This document shows positions 23,965 to 32,199 of a stretch of DNA of 64,000 nucleotides, piece by piece. Location of the stretch: contig CAKRJP010000005.1 in assembly GCA_934351835.1 (NCBI GenBank), forward strand, positions 62,001 through 126,000, in the 5' to 3' direction. The notes below the pieces were generated by a model. It did not search any database and was not told the DNA's origin. It was given only the letters and a program-made list of their open reading frames with translations. The position numbers and the translations under genes were made by a program. How positions within the stretch are numbered: position 1 is the first letter of the stretch; each line of letters opens with the position of its first letter. The stretch is from an uncultured Lachnospiraceae bacterium. Lineage in GTDB: Bacteria > Bacillota > Clostridia > Lachnospirales > Lachnospiraceae.

Positions 23965-23991
23965 CAGGCAGAGATCTTTAATCTCTGCCTG
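23965..23991 (-). terminator. Terminator after guaB
   Basis: 11-bp perfect stem, arms 23965-23975 and 23981-23991, five-base loop; the following minus-strand T run is short (ATTTG). Confidence 0.65.
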
Positions 23992-24008
23992 TCTATCTTC
24001 ACTACATC

Positions 24009-25463
24009 TTATTCTCCAGAACTGTAGTTTGGCGCTTCTTTTGTAATATGAATGTCGTGTGGATGACTCTCTTTCAAGGATGCTGCTGAAATCTTTACAA
24101 ACTGTCCTTTTTCTTTTAACTGCTCGATAGTCTCTGCTCCACAATATCCCATACCGGAACGAAGTCCTCCCATTAACTGGAATACAGTATCTTCTGCGGA
24201 TCCCTTATATGCTACTCGTCCTTCAACTCCTTCTGGTACTAACTTCTTAGCATCTGACTGGAAGTAACGGTCTTTGCTTCCGTTCTCCATTGCTGCAATT
24301 GATCCCATACCACGGTATACTTTGTATTTTCTTCCCTGATATAATTCAAATGTTCCCGGGCTCTCATCACATCCTGCGAAGATGCTTCCCATCATACATA
24401 CGTTAGCTCCGGCTGCGATTGCCTTTGTCATATCTCCGGAATATTTAATACCGCCATCGGCAATAATCGGAATTCCATATTTGTCAGCTACTTCATAACA
24501 ATTCATAACGGCTGTGATCTGTGGTACCCCGATACCTGCAATGATTCGTGTTGTACAAATAGATCCTGGCCCAATACCAACTTTAACTGCATCTACACCG
24601 GCCTTGATCAATGCTTCTGTTGCTGCACCTGTTGCAACATTACCTGCAATTACCTGAAGATCTGGGAATTTACTCTTAATCATATCTACTGTACGAAGTA
24701 CGTTTGCCGAATGACCATGCGCGGAATCTAATACAACAACGTCTACATGTGCATTTACCAATTCCTGTGTTCTCTCCAGACAATTTGCTGTAATACCGAT
24801 TGCAGCCCCACAGCGGAGACGTCCTTGCGAATCCTTTGCTGCCATCGGATATTTAATCTGTTTCTCAATATCTTTAATGGTGATCAATCCTTTAAGATTG
24901 AAGTCTTTATCTACAATTGGAAGTTTCTCTTTTCTGGATTTAGCAAGAATCTTTTTCGCATCCTCCAGTGTAATACCTTCAGGAGCTGTAATAAGTCCTT
25001 CTGAAGTCATTGACTCTTTAATCTTCTTCGAAAAATCCTCTTCAAATTTCAGATCACGGTTAGTAATGATACCAACTAATTTTTTACCTTCTGTGATCGG
25101 TACACCTGATATTCTGAACTTTGCCATAAGATTATTGGCATCTTCCAGTGTATGTTCTGGAGACAGGAAAAATGGATCTGTGATAACACCGTTCTCTGAA
25201 CGTTTTACTTTATCTACTTCCTCAGCCTGTTCCTCAATAGACATATTTTTATGGATAATACCAATTCCTCCCTGACGAGCCATTGCAATAGCCATACGAT
25301 GTTCTGTAACTGTATCCATTCCAGCACTCATCATCGGAATGTTCAATCTGATATTCTTTGTCAGATTGGTTGATAAATCCACCTGGTTCGGAATTACTTC
25401 TGAATATGCAGGTACTAACAGCACATCATCAAATGTAATGCCTTCTCCAATAATCTTTCCCAT
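24009..25463 (-). CDS. guaB: IMP dehydrogenase
   Basis: Oxidises IMP to XMP with NAD+, the committed step to GMP. It has 484 residues. It opens MGKIIGEGITFDDVLLVPAYSE; two CBS domains fill about residues 95-215; the catalytic loop is GIGPGSICTTRIIAG with the active Cys, and the flap has GMGSIAAMENGSKDRYFQ. The ATG at 25463 has GAGG nine bases ahead; a GTG five codons upstream overlaps that ribosome site and is not used. Single gene with its own promoter and no visible purine riboswitch in the short leader. Confidence 0.97.
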   Translation of the reverse strand: MGKIIGEGITFDDVLLVPAYSEVIPNQVDLSTNLTKNIRLNIPMMSAGMDTVTEHRMAIAMARQGGIGIIHKNMSIEEQAEEVDKVKRSENGVITDPFFLSPEHTLEDANNLMAKFRISGVPITEGKKLVGIITNRDLKFEEDFSKKIKESMTSEGLITAPEGITLEDAKKILAKSRKEKLPIVDKDFNLKGLITIKDIEKQIKYPMAAKDSQGRLRCGAAIGITANCLERTQELVNAHVDVVVLDSAHGHSANVLRTVDMIKSKFPDLQVIAGNVATGAATEALIKAGVDAVKVGIGPGSICTTRIIAGIGVPQITAVMNCYEVADKYGIPIIADGGIKYSGDMTKAIAAGANVCMMGSIFAGCDESPGTFELYQGRKYKVYRGMGSIAAMENGSKDRYFQSDAKKLVPEGVEGRVAYKGSAEDTVFQLMGGLRSGMGYCGAETIEQLKEKGQFVKISAASLKESHPHDIHITKEAPNYSSGE

Positions 25464-25532
25464 GATTGTCTTCCTCACTTTCTCTTCTACTAATGTGTTT
25501 ACATAAATTGCGTATTCTTATGTTACCGATAA

Positions 25533-25561
25533 TAATAACGAATTCCCCCGTTATTTGTCAA
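25533..25561 (-). promoter_or_regulatory. Sigma-A-type promoter for guaB
   Basis: Minus strand: -35 TTGACA (25561-25556), 17 bases, -10 TTATTA (25538-25533). A 12-base direct repeat (TTTTCATGGTTT, plus strand) lies just upstream at 25566-25577 and again at 25616-25627. Confidence 0.7.
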
Positions 25562-25650
25562 CCGCTTTTCATGGTTTTTATTTTTTTAAACAAAATCCAT
25601 AAAATACCAAATAATTTTTCATGGTTTCTACCGTGTTCAGATAATTAAAA

Positions 25651-25691
25651 ATAGGTGTTGCATAATCCTTCACAGACTATACAACACCTAT
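25651..25691 (-). terminator. Terminator after groEL
   Basis: 10-bp perfect stem, arms 25651-25660 and 25682-25691 with a 21-base loop, followed on the minus strand by TTTTTAATT. Confidence 0.8.
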
Positions 25692-25725
25692 CCTTATTCA
25701 ATTTATCCGAATCTATGTGAATGAA

Positions 25726-27351
25726 TTACATCATTCCCATTCCAGCTCCGCCACCTGCTGGCATTGCCGGAGTCTCTTCTTTAATATTTGCAACAACAGA
25801 CTCTGTTGTCAACAATGTAGATGCAACACTTGTTGCATTCTGTAATGCGCTTCTTGTCACCTTAGCCGGATCAAGAATTCCTGATTCAACCATATCTACA
25901 TACTCATCTCTTAATGCATCAAATCCGAATCCCGGCTCTGACTCTCTCACTTTATTGATGATAACAGATCCTTCCAGTCCAGCGTTAGCTGAAATATGGA
26001 ATAATGGAGCTTCCAGTGCTTTTAATACAACTTTAGCTCCTGTCTTCTCATCACCTTCCAGTGTCTCAGCAAGTTTTGCAACTTCTTTTGAAGCATGAAT
26101 GTAAGCAGATCCACCACCAGCGATGATTCCTTCTTCAACGGCTGCTCTTGTTGCATTCAGAGCGTCTTCCATACGGTATTTAGCTTCTTTCATCTCTGCC
26201 TCTGTTGCGGCACCTACACGGATTACTGCTACTCCACCTGCTAATTTAGCAAGTCTTTCCTGTAATTTCTCACGGTCGAAGTCAGAAGTTGTTGTCTCAA
26301 TCTGTCCTTTAATCTGAGCGACACGATCAGCAATGGCTTTCTTATCTCCCATACCATCTACGATTGTTGTTGTATCTTTCAGAACTTTTACAGATTTTGC
26401 ACGACCAAGATGCTGCATTGTTGCATCTTTCAGTTCCATACCAAGTTCTTCTGAAATAAGCTGTGCACCTGTCAGTGTTGCAATATCTTTTAACATATCT
26501 TTTCTTCTGTCACCATATCCCGGAGCCTTAACAGCTACAACGTTAAATGTTCCACGTAATTTGTTGACGATCAATGTTGTAAGAGCTTCACCTTCAACAT
26601 CCTCTGCAATAATCAGAAGTCTTGAACCAGACTGTACAATCTGCTCTAACAGAGGAAGGATTTCCTGGATATTAGAAATTTTCTTGTCTGTGATCAGAAT
26701 ATATGGATCATCTAAGTTTGCTTCCATCTTATCCATATCTGTAGCCATATAAGCTGAAATGTATCCACGGTCAAACTGCATACCTTCTACCAAGTCAAGC
26801 TCTGTCTTCATTGTCTTAGACTCTTCAATCGTAATAACTCCATCGTTAGATACCTTTTCCATAGCATCTGCTACCATCTGTCCTACTTCCTCATCTCCTG
26901 CGGAAATAGCTGCAACCTTGGCAATCTGATCTTTGTCTTTTACATTACTTGCCATTGATTTAATAGCCTCTACAGCTTTGTCTGTAGCTTTCTTCATACC
27001 TTTACGAAGGATGATCGGATTAGCACCTGCTGCCAGGTTCTTCATTCCTTCGTTTACCATAGCCTGAGCGAGAACGGTAGCTGTTGTTGTTCCATCTCCT
27101 GCTACATCGTTTGTCTTAGAAGCAACTTCTTTAATAAGCTGTGCTCCCATATTCTCAAATGCATCTTCTAATTCAATCTCTTTCGCAATTGTCACACCAT
27201 CATTTGTGATGATCGGTGCTCCGTAAGATCTGTCAAGTACTACGTTACGTCCTTTTGGTCCAAGTGTAACTCTTACTGTATCTGCTAACTGATTAACTCC
27301 TGATTCCAATGCACTTCTTGCTTCAGCGCCAAATTTAATTTCTTTTGCCAT
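25726..27351 (-). CDS. groL: Chaperonin GroEL
   Basis: Double-ring ATP-dependent protein-folding chamber, 541 residues. It starts MAKEIKFGAEARSALESG; the ATP site has TLGPKGRNVVLD and DGTTTATVLAQA; the C-terminus ends in the usual Gly/Met repeat GGGAGMGMM. The ATG at 27351 is chosen because AGGAGG is ten bases ahead; an ATG three codons earlier lies only one base from it. Second gene of the groSL operon, under CIRCE control. Confidence 0.98.
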   Translation of the reverse strand: MAKEIKFGAEARSALESGVNQLADTVRVTLGPKGRNVVLDRSYGAPIITNDGVTIAKEIELEDAFENMGAQLIKEVASKTNDVAGDGTTTATVLAQAMVNEGMKNLAAGANPIILRKGMKKATDKAVEAIKSMASNVKDKDQIAKVAAISAGDEEVGQMVADAMEKVSNDGVITIEESKTMKTELDLVEGMQFDRGYISAYMATDMDKMEANLDDPYILITDKKISNIQEILPLLEQIVQSGSRLLIIAEDVEGEALTTLIVNKLRGTFNVVAVKAPGYGDRRKDMLKDIATLTGAQLISEELGMELKDATMQHLGRAKSVKVLKDTTTIVDGMGDKKAIADRVAQIKGQIETTTSDFDREKLQERLAKLAGGVAVIRVGAATEAEMKEAKYRMEDALNATRAAVEEGIIAGGGSAYIHASKEVAKLAETLEGDEKTGAKVVLKALEAPLFHISANAGLEGSVIINKVRESEPGFGFDALRDEYVDMVESGILDPAKVTRSALQNATSVASTLLTTESVVANIKEETPAMPAGGGAGMGMM

Positions 27352-27405
27352 GATATTCATGCCTCCTGTTTCTATCTTCTATCACTAAAATATCACAAAA
27401 AATGA

Positions 27406-27693
27406 TTAAGCCTCTACTACTGCAAGCAGATCTCCCTGTCTTACGATAATATATTCTTCATCTTCCATCTCAATAACAGTGCCTGTAAATTTAGGATATA
27501 CCACTTTCTGTCCTACCTCTACCTGCATCTTAATATCATATCCATCGATGAATCCGCCAGGTCCTACAGCTACAATCTCTGCCTGCTGTGTTTTCTCTTT
27601 AGACTGTCCAGGAAGAACGATTCCTGATTGTGTTGTCTCCTCTGCAGCAATCGGTTTTAATACAACTCTGTCTCCCAATGGTACTAATTTCAT
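27406..27693 (-). CDS. groS: Co-chaperonin GroES
   Basis: Heptameric lid of GroEL, 95 residues. It starts MKLVPLGDRVVLKPIAAEE; the mobile loop follows (TTQSGIVLPGQSKEK), and GGFIDGYDIKMQVEVGQKVVY and the end EDEEYIIVRQGDLLAVVE are conserved. The ribosome site AAAGGAGG lies just ahead. Preceded by CIRCE and a sigma-A promoter. Confidence 0.98.
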   Translation of the reverse strand: MKLVPLGDRVVLKPIAAEETTQSGIVLPGQSKEKTQQAEIVAVGPGGFIDGYDIKMQVEVGQKVVYPKFTGTVIEMEDEEYIIVRQGDLLAVVEA

Positions 27694-27732
27694 ATTGATA
27701 TTCCTCCTTTAATTACATCACAATTTATATTG

Positions 27733-27759
27733 CTAGCACTCATAAAAAAAGAGTGCTAA
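27733..27759. promoter_or_regulatory. CIRCE operator (HrcA site)
   Basis: CTAGCACTC, nine bases, GAGTGCTAA (27733-27741 and 27751-27759). It differs from the consensus TTAGCACTC-N9-GAGTGCTAA at one base. HrcA is known to repress groSL through this element; hrcA itself is not in the window. Confidence 0.93.
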
Positions 27760-27773
27760 TAAACTCTAGGTAT

Positions 27774-27802
27774 AAAATAGCACTCTCTTTCGACTTTGTC
27801 AA
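27774..27802 (-). promoter_or_regulatory. Sigma-A-type promoter for groSL
   Basis: Minus strand: -35 TTGACA (27802-27797), 17 bases, -10 TATTTT (27779-27774); CIRCE lies right after it. Confidence 0.8.
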
Positions 27803-27814
27803 CACACTTTGTAT

Positions 27815-28117
27815 TTAGTTTACAAGTTTTTTATAAAAACCATTTTGTATTTTATATTTGATAATATAGCTGCTTTCCTTCCGATAACGTTCCTTAATAA
27901 CTCCCAGACATGTCATTTCTTCTTCTGCCTCAATGCGGCACTCATAAATGGCATCCAGTGAATATTCCGGAAGATCATGACTTTTCACTGACAAATACAG
28001 TACTTCCTCACCTTCATCGTACCGGAACACCTCTGCCTCACGCTCATCTTCGTCAAAAATCCCATCTTTCAGAATACTGCGTACCATATTAAGCTTAACC
28101 GGACAATTTTCATACAT
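27815..28117 (-). CDS. Uncharacterised protein co-transcribed with codY
   Basis: A 100-residue, strand-rich protein starting MYENCPVKLNMVRSILKDG. The alternation of EVFRYDEGEEVLYLSV, DAIYECRIEAEEEMTCLGVI and SSYIIKYKIQNGFY looks like a small beta barrel, in style like the N-terminal part of YcgR/PilZ proteins, but no diagnostic motif is seen. The ATG at 28117 is chosen: GAGGAG sits nine bases ahead, while codons immediately after the codY stop do not have proper spacing. It begins 24 bases past codY and ends near the groSL promoter. Function unknown. Confidence 0.7.
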   Translation of the reverse strand: MYENCPVKLNMVRSILKDGIFDEDEREAEVFRYDEGEEVLYLSVKSHDLPEYSLDAIYECRIEAEEEMTCLGVIKERYRKESSYIIKYKIQNGFYKKLVN

Positions 28118-28141
28118 TACAAGCATCTCCTCTTCTGGCAA

Positions 28142-28927
28142 CTATCGTTTTGCCCGTTCCGCTTTTATTTTCTCTAATTCTGTAAATGCATAATTATTTA
28201 CAACCTTAATGTACGTCCCTTTCATACCGGAAGAACGCGACTCAATAACTCCTGCACTCTCAAACTTACGAAGCGCATTTACAATCACGGATCTTGTGAT
28301 TCCGACTCTGTCAGCAATTTTACTCGCTACCAGAATTCCTTCTGTTCCATCAAGCTCATCAAAAATATGGATGATTGCCTCTAACTCAGAGTAAGACAGG
28401 GTACTGATTGCAGACTGCACGATGTGTTCACGTCTGCTTTCCTCTGCACTCTCTTCATTCACAGAACGGAGCATCTCCAGTCCTACAACCGTAGTTCCAT
28501 ATTCACTTAATATAATATCATCGATTCCATAAGATTCTTCAACCTTATAGATAAATAACGTTCCCAGTCTCTCCCCGGCAATATCAATCGGAGTAATAAT
28601 TGCCTGATAACATTTCCCTACTTCTTCTGAGAAACCAAGTGTCTGAAGATTGACATTTTCTTTCGTCGATAAAATACTGAGCAGTCGCTCATTCAACATC
28701 GAATCGATATGTTCTCCTACTTCCTGGCTGATCAGTTCATTGATCACAGGAACGCCTTTACATGCACTGCATCCAAGTACCTTCCCTTTTTTGCTTACTA
28801 CCAACACACTGGAATCTAAAATTTCCGTTAAAACATCGCAAATATCGTTAAATACAACTTTGCTCGAATTGTTATTGTGCAGTAATTTGTTGATTTTTCT
28901 GGTTTTATCTAACAATTGTACACTCAT
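28142..28927 (-). CDS. codY: GTP-sensing global repressor CodY
   Basis: Represses amino-acid, nutrient-uptake and stationary-phase genes when GTP and branched-chain amino acids are plentiful. It has 261 residues: an N-terminal GAF domain to about residue 155 and a C-terminal winged helix with ASKIADRVGITRSVIVNALRK and SAGVIESRSSGMKGTY, the hallmark CodY recognition helix. The ribosome site GGAGG lies ahead. Leads a two-gene unit with the gene at 27815. Confidence 0.97.
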   Translation of the reverse strand: MSVQLLDKTRKINKLLHNNNSSKVVFNDICDVLTEILDSSVLVVSKKGKVLGCSACKGVPVINELISQEVGEHIDSMLNERLLSILSTKENVNLQTLGFSEEVGKCYQAIITPIDIAGERLGTLFIYKVEESYGIDDIILSEYGTTVVGLEMLRSVNEESAEESRREHIVQSAISTLSYSELEAIIHIFDELDGTEGILVASKIADRVGITRSVIVNALRKFESAGVIESRSSGMKGTYIKVVNNYAFTELEKIKAERAKR

Positions 28928-28953
28928 CGGTATTCCTCCATCCTTTGAATGTT

Positions 28954-28982
28954 ATATTATCATACAATTCAATAATATTCAA
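28954..28982 (-). promoter_or_regulatory. Sigma-A-type promoter for codY
   Basis: Minus strand: -35 TTGAAT (28982-28977), 17 bases, -10 TAATAT (28959-28954). It lies just past the topA stop. Confidence 0.6.
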
Positions 28983-28990
28983 TGAATTTC

Positions 28991-31057
28991 CTAAATATTC
29001 TCTACATATCCACACTGGTTGTCACTGCACAGCAACTTATTGCCTCGTTCTACCATATATTTCCCACATTTCGGACATTTTTTCTCAGACGGTTTCTGCC
29101 ATGACATAAATTCACACTCCGGATTGTCCTCACATCCGTAGTACTTTCTTCCCTTTCTGGTCTTGCGAATTACAACATCTTTTCCACAGAGTGGACATGG
29201 AACTCCGATTTTTTCCAGATACGGTTTTGTATTTCTACACTCAGGGAAGCCCGGACACGCCAGGAACTTTCCATGCGGTCCATACTTAATAACCATATTG
29301 CGTCCACACTGGTCGCAGACAACGTCTGTCACTTCGTCTTCAATCGTTACTTTTTCAAGCTCTTTTTCAGCCTTTTCTACCGCTTTCTGCAAATCTGGAT
29401 AGAAATTCTCAATGATGGTCTTCCATTTTACCTTTCCCTCTGCCACGCCATCCAGTAAACTCTCCATGTTCGCTGTGAAATTCACATCAACAATGCTTGG
29501 GAAGGACTCTTTCATAATATGATTAACAACTTCTCCTATTTCTGTGATGTAGAGATTCTTACCTTCTTTTGCAACATATCGTCTGGCAATAATCGTTGAA
29601 ATGGTAGGTGCATAAGTACTTGGCCGTCCAATGCCCAATTCTTCCATAGTTTTTACCAATGCCGCCTCTGTATAATGTGCAGGTGGCTGTGTAAAGTGCT
29701 GCTTTGTCTCAAAATGATCACCAGAAAGTTCTGAATCTTTATCCAGTCCTTTTAACAGCACGTTATTTGCTTCTTTCTCTTCTCCTGCCTCTGTGTATAC
29801 CAAACGAAAACCTTCAAATGCAACCTTTGAAGCTGCTACTGTAAAACGATACTTTCCGGCTGCAATCTTTACTGAGGTTGTCTCGTATCTTGCCGGCTGC
29901 ATTCTGCTGGCAGCAAAACGTTTCCATACCAACTGGTACAGACGAAACTGATCTCTTGTCAGAGAATCTTTCACCATTGCCGGTGTTCTTGAAATATCAG
30001 TCGGGCGGATTGCCTCATGGGCATCCTGTACATTTTTATTATCCTTCTTACTGCGAGCCTCTCCCTCAGCAACATACTCTGCACCATACTGTTCGGATAT
30101 ATAATCTCTTGCAAGGGCATCTGCCTCTTCTGAGATACGTGTCGAATCGGTACGGAGATACGTGATCAGACCAATGGTTCCACTTCCTTTGATTTCAACA
30201 CCCTCGTATAACTGCTGTGCAATACGCATTGTCTTGGCTGTCGCAAAATTCAGTGCTTTTGATGCCTCCTGCTGCAGCGTACTGGTAGTAAATGGAACCG
30301 GTGCTTTCTTAAGACGTTCACCTTTTTTGATATCCGCTACGGTATAATCTGCATTTTCCAGTTCTGCTAAAATCTGATCCATCTCTTCTTGTGAGTGGAT
30401 TACTATTTTTTCATCTTCTGTTCCGTAGAACTTCGCCTCTAAAAGTTTTCTCTCTCCTTTGACTTTCAGATTTGCAGACAACGTCCAATATTCTTCCGGA
30501 ATAAATGCATTGATTTCTTCTTCTCTGTCCGCAATGATGCGAAGTGCCACAGATTGTACACGGCCTGCACTTAACCCTCTCTTAACTTTTGCCCAGAGCA
30601 CCGGACTGATTCTGTATCCTACGATTCGGTCAAGAATACGTCTTGTCTGCTGTGCATCTACCAGATCCATATCAATATCTCTTGCATTCTTCAAAGATGC
30701 CTTTACTGCATTCTTTGTAATCTCATTAAAACTGATTCGATAAGTTTTCTTATCATCCAATTTCAATGCCTGACTCAAATGCCAGGAAATTGCCTCTCCC
30801 TCGCGGTCCGGGTCAGTTGCAAGATATACTTTATCTGCTTTCTTTACTTCTTTGCGAAGCCCTGCAAGAATCTCTCCTTTTCCGCGGATTGTTATATATT
30901 TCGGCTCATAATCATGTTCAACATCAATTCCCAACTGACTCTTCGGCAAGTCTCTTACATGGCCGTTTGATGCTGTTACCACGTAATTACTTCCCAGGAA
31001 CTTTTTAATTGTCTTCACCTTCGCAGGTGACTCCACGATCACAAGATAACGTGCCAT
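28991..31057 (-). CDS. topA: DNA topoisomerase I
   Basis: Type IA topoisomerase relaxing negative supercoils, 688 residues. It begins MARYLVIVESPAKVKTIKKF; the Toprim metal motif is ATDPDREGEAISWH; the active tyrosine is in LITYLRTDSTRI; the C-terminus has three zinc ribbons, CDQCGRNM, CPLCGKDV and CPKCGKYM. The ATG at 31057 is chosen because GGAGG is ten bases ahead; an earlier in-frame ATG overlaps that site. It follows dprA by about 50 bases, the usual yifB-dprA-topA order of Firmicutes. Confidence 0.97.
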   Translation of the reverse strand: MARYLVIVESPAKVKTIKKFLGSNYVVTASNGHVRDLPKSQLGIDVEHDYEPKYITIRGKGEILAGLRKEVKKADKVYLATDPDREGEAISWHLSQALKLDDKKTYRISFNEITKNAVKASLKNARDIDMDLVDAQQTRRILDRIVGYRISPVLWAKVKRGLSAGRVQSVALRIIADREEEINAFIPEEYWTLSANLKVKGERKLLEAKFYGTEDEKIVIHSQEEMDQILAELENADYTVADIKKGERLKKAPVPFTTSTLQQEASKALNFATAKTMRIAQQLYEGVEIKGSGTIGLITYLRTDSTRISEEADALARDYISEQYGAEYVAEGEARSKKDNKNVQDAHEAIRPTDISRTPAMVKDSLTRDQFRLYQLVWKRFAASRMQPARYETTSVKIAAGKYRFTVAASKVAFEGFRLVYTEAGEEKEANNVLLKGLDKDSELSGDHFETKQHFTQPPAHYTEAALVKTMEELGIGRPSTYAPTISTIIARRYVAKEGKNLYITEIGEVVNHIMKESFPSIVDVNFTANMESLLDGVAEGKVKWKTIIENFYPDLQKAVEKAEKELEKVTIEDEVTDVVCDQCGRNMVIKYGPHGKFLACPGFPECRNTKPYLEKIGVPCPLCGKDVVIRKTRKGRKYYGCEDNPECEFMSWQKPSEKKCPKCGKYMVERGNKLLCSDNQCGYVENI

Positions 31058-31110
31058 ATCTATTTTTCCTCCATACAACCCGGCGGTTTTCCTATTCTTC
31101 TCTGGTATTT

Positions 31111-32193
31111 TTACCGGGTCCTTACATAATAATTCTTTGATACTTCTCTTATTATTCCCTGTAACTGCAACGATGTTAATATTTCCAATGTCTTTCTCGC
31201 GTCAAGTCCTGTCTCTTCCATTAACTGGCTCATACTTTTCGGGAATAAACCGACACAACTATACAACATATTTTCTGTACTTTCAAGAACTTTTTTATTT
31301 TTGACAGAATTTTGAGAAATGATTCCGGTATCAATATTCATCTCTTCCATCAGTTCTTCCGGTGATAACAAAATACCTGCACCCTGCCGAATCAATTGGT
31401 GACATCCCCTGCTGGAAACACTTGTCACCGGACCTGGAAGTGCATAAACATCCTTTCCCTGCTCCAATGCAAAATCTGCTGTAATCAACGATCCGCTCTT
31501 CTCTTTTGCCTCCATCACAAGAACCACATCAGCTAATCCGCTAATGATTCTGTTCCGCATAGGAAAATATGCCGGAAGTGGCGGAGAACCCGGAATCTGT
31601 TCTGAAATAATACCTCCCTTTTTCTGGATATCCATATAAAGTCCGATGTGTTCTCTCGGATAGCATACATCCACACCACAGCCCAGAATGCCATAAGTAA
31701 CACCCTGAGCATTCAGCGCTCCTCTCTGCCCTGCTCCATCAATCCCCTTTGCCATACCACTGATGATCTGCACTCCTGCTGCTCCCAGTTTTTCTCCATA
31801 TAAAAGTGCCAGTTCTTCCCCGTATGCAGAACACCTTCTGGCACCCACGATCGCTACCGATATCCGTTCTTCTTCCGGTAGCTTTCCTTTTACATATAAT
31901 ATGTATGGTGGATCTGCAATATGTTTCAAACGTCCGGGATATTCTGTCTCGCAAAATGTCACCATCCGTATTCCTTTTTCCCGGTATTTTTCATTTGTCT
32001 CTTTTAATTGTTCTCTGCTTATTTTCTGTGCATTTAAAATAGAAGAAATATCCTTCTCATTCAAATATGAAATTGCCTTCAATGCATTTTCTTTCATATT
32101 ATATAACTCTTCTATCTCAGGATAATGTTTACTTAATTGAATCTTTTTGTGATTCGTCAGAGGCTTTATCGCAGCCAGCCAGTTCTCATACAC
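31111..32193 (-). CDS. dprA: DNA-processing protein DprA
   Basis: Loads RecA on incoming single-stranded DNA in transformation. It has 360 residues. The Rossmann-like DprA domain has VAIVGARRCSAYGEELA, SGMAKGIDGAGQRGAL and YGILGCGVDVCYPREH, and later DFALEQGKDVYALPGP. The C-terminal ~60 residues form a winged-helix domain. It overlaps nothing and begins six bases after yifB. Other competence genes are not visible here, so natural transformation is not shown. Confidence 0.95.
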   Translation of the reverse strand: MYENWLAAIKPLTNHKKIQLSKHYPEIEELYNMKENALKAISYLNEKDISSILNAQKISREQLKETNEKYREKGIRMVTFCETEYPGRLKHIADPPYILYVKGKLPEEERISVAIVGARRCSAYGEELALLYGEKLGAAGVQIISGMAKGIDGAGQRGALNAQGVTYGILGCGVDVCYPREHIGLYMDIQKKGGIISEQIPGSPPLPAYFPMRNRIISGLADVVLVMEAKEKSGSLITADFALEQGKDVYALPGPVTSVSSRGCHQLIRQGAGILLSPEELMEEMNIDTGIISQNSVKNKKVLESTENMLYSCVGLFPKSMSQLMEETGLDARKTLEILTSLQLQGIIREVSKNYYVRTR

Positions 32194-32199
32194 TTACTC

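Noticed and set aside
25464..25560. Possible purine riboswitch before guaB
   Set aside because: The leader from the mapped-by-eye promoter is too short for a purine aptamer and lacks its conserved loops.
25721..26752. Several plus-strand open frames opposite groEL
   Set aside because: Mirror images of the conserved groEL codons; no start signals.
27118..28141. TTG directly after the codY stop as start of the downstream gene
   Set aside because: The ribosome site GAGGAG lies after that TTG; the ATG at 28117 is correctly spaced.
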